From contig CAVSZG010000001.1 in NCBI GenBank assembly GCA_963732405.1, positions 1,364,001 through 1,428,000 on the forward strand: a stretch of DNA of 64,000 bases. The letters are read 5' to 3'. The notes beneath the pieces were generated by a model, which saw nothing but the letters and a program-made list of their open reading frames with translations, made no database searches and had not been told where the DNA came from. The stretch comes from JAUIAI01 sp963732405 (GTDB lineage: Bacteria > Pseudomonadota > Gammaproteobacteria > Burkholderiales > Burkholderiaceae_E). Position numbers and translations under genes: made by a program. Positions 63,088 through 64,000 of the stretch are shown here, in pieces; position 1 is the first letter of the stretch; each line of letters starts with the position of its first letter.

Positions 63088-64000
63088 TCTGCGCGAAGCA
63101 CTCGCCCTGCTCGATACGGGCGTGATGGTCGGTCACGGTAACGAGCGGTTCAACTCGATCAGCACCGATAGCCGGGCCGACGTGGCCGGCAGCCTGTACG
63201 TGGCGCTGCGCGGCGAGCGCTTCGACGGTCATGACTTCACCGATCAGGCTCTGGCGGCCGGTGCCGTGGCCTGTCTGGTCGATGCGCAATATCCGGCACG
63301 GGCACCGGCGCTGCGTGTGCCGGATACGCGTCGCGCCCTGGGCGAGCTGGCGCGCGGCTGGCGGCGTCGTTTCCGCCTGCCATTGATTGCGGTGACCGGC
63401 AGCAACGGCAAGACCACGGTCAAGGAAATGCTTGCCGCGATTCTCGTGCAGGCGGTCGGCGAGCCGGCGGCGCTGGCCACCCGCGGCAATTTCAACAATG
63501 AGATCGGGGTGCCGCTGACCGTGTTTCGTCTGCGCGCGGGGCACCGTCTCGCCGTGCTTGAACTGGGCATGAACCGACCTGGCGAGATCGCCTGGCTGGC
63601 CCGGATCGCGCAACCCACGATTGCGCTGGTGAACAACGCCCAGCGTGAGCACCAGGAGTTTCTGGACGGTGTTGCCGCGACCGCCCGCGAGAACGGCATG
63701 TCGATCGCGTCGCTGCCGACGGATGGCATTGCCGTGTTTCCGGGCGACGATGAATCCGCGCCGATCTGGGCAAGTCTGGCCGGTACGCGGGCGCGTCTTA
63801 CCTTCGGCCTGTCCGACGAACCGGGTCGCTTCGATGTGCAGGCGGCTGGCGACAGCCAGCCGGCCGGGTTCACGATCCAGCTGCGTGAGCAATCGTTCCC
63901 CGTGTCGCTGGCCATCGACGGGCAACACAATGTGCGCAACGCCCTGGCGGCCACCGCCTGCGCCCTGGCGGCGGGTGTGCTGCCGGCGCAGATCGCGCAA
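63080..64000 (+). CDS. murF: UDP-MurNAc-tripeptide:D-Ala-D-Ala ligase MurF (partial)
   Basis: The first 307 residues are present; the frame is open at the window edge. Starts MLDLREALALLDTG, with TDSRADVAGSLYVALRG, the ATP loop IAVTGSNGKTTVKEML, TRGNFNNEIGVPLTVFRL and LELGMNRPGEIAWLA, then EHQEFLDGVAATARENG and the DGQHNVRNALAA segment. It adds D-Ala-D-Ala to complete the pentapeptide precursor. Starts eight bases inside the murE end. mraY would be expected next. Confidence 0.96.
   Translation, partial: MLDLREALALLDTGVMVGHGNERFNSISTDSRADVAGSLYVALRGERFDGHDFTDQALAAGAVACLVDAQYPARAPALRVPDTRRALGELARGWRRRFRLPLIAVTGSNGKTTVKEMLAAILVQAVGEPAALATRGNFNNEIGVPLTVFRLRAGHRLAVLELGMNRPGEIAWLARIAQPTIALVNNAQREHQEFLDGVAATARENGMSIASLPTDGIAVFPGDDESAPIWASLAGTRARLTFGLSDEPGRFDVQAAGDSQPAGFTIQLREQSFPVSLAIDGQHNVRNALAATACALAAGVLPAQIAQ

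Overview
This 64 kb window is a high-GC bacterial chromosome segment that looks like Betaproteobacteria, most likely order Burkholderiales; the genus cannot be fixed from sequence alone. Signs are the gene string FmdB zinc ribbon, DUF502, aspS, NudB, EEP phosphatase, ClsB; a class A RNase P RNA just upstream of mraZ; a murE with a meso-diaminopimelate motif; and an FadB-type enzyme with the dehydrogenase module first.

Layout. 1-2528: end of gltB and gltD (glutamate synthase). 2559-12398: two amidases, a MaoC hydratase coupled to an unusual eukaryote-type chorismate mutase, apt, hslR, an SDR, a chemoreceptor with a C-terminal Cache-like domain, SRPBCC and OsmC proteins. 12442-17503: divergent ssb/uvrA, then a class II aldolase facing a degenerate paralogue. 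17504-19809: a scrambled islet with an acyl-CoA ligase remnant, a HupE/UreJ remnant, a lone GT1 glycosyltransferase and a hexamer repeat. 19810-28257: FmdB, DUF502, aspS, nudB, EEP, clsB, running into the ligase-associated exonuclease and ATP-dependent ligase. 28229-33770: an antisense Fe-alcohol dehydrogenase, a DUF429 protein, the Lhr-type DEXH helicase (frame-disrupted) and the metallophosphoesterase; with the exonuclease and ligase these make the four-gene Lhr-Lig-Exo-MPE DNA repair set plus DUF429. 33600-38470: an orphan carrier protein-thioesterase didomain, a small secreted protein, a GGDEF-EAL protein and a lipoprotein with 28 TTTG repeats. 38647-45404: a TetR-controlled beta-oxidation operon. 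45481-53908: HTTM-DCC membrane protein, MFS transporter (frame-disrupted), GhrA-like reductase, nitronate monooxygenase, diguanylate cyclase, Atm1-type ABC exporter. 54037-57002: TtuC-type dehydrogenase, pyrC, a small FimV-like periplasmic protein. 57065-64000: rnpB and the division/cell wall cluster mraZ, rsmH (frame-disrupted), ftsL, ftsI, murE, murF (cut by the window edge).

Three conserved genes (helicase, MFS, rsmH) are broken by shifts of the same sense (one extra base, or two lost), and the acyl-CoA ligase remnant has the same kind of break inside a CCCC run. This suggests insertion errors in the assembly at least as much as biology. The most unusual points are the yeast/plant-like chorismate mutase in a bacterial operon, DUF429 translationally coupled to the Lhr helicase inside the repair cluster, the orphan carrier-thioesterase protein, and the 336-bp in-frame minisatellite in a lipoprotein gene.
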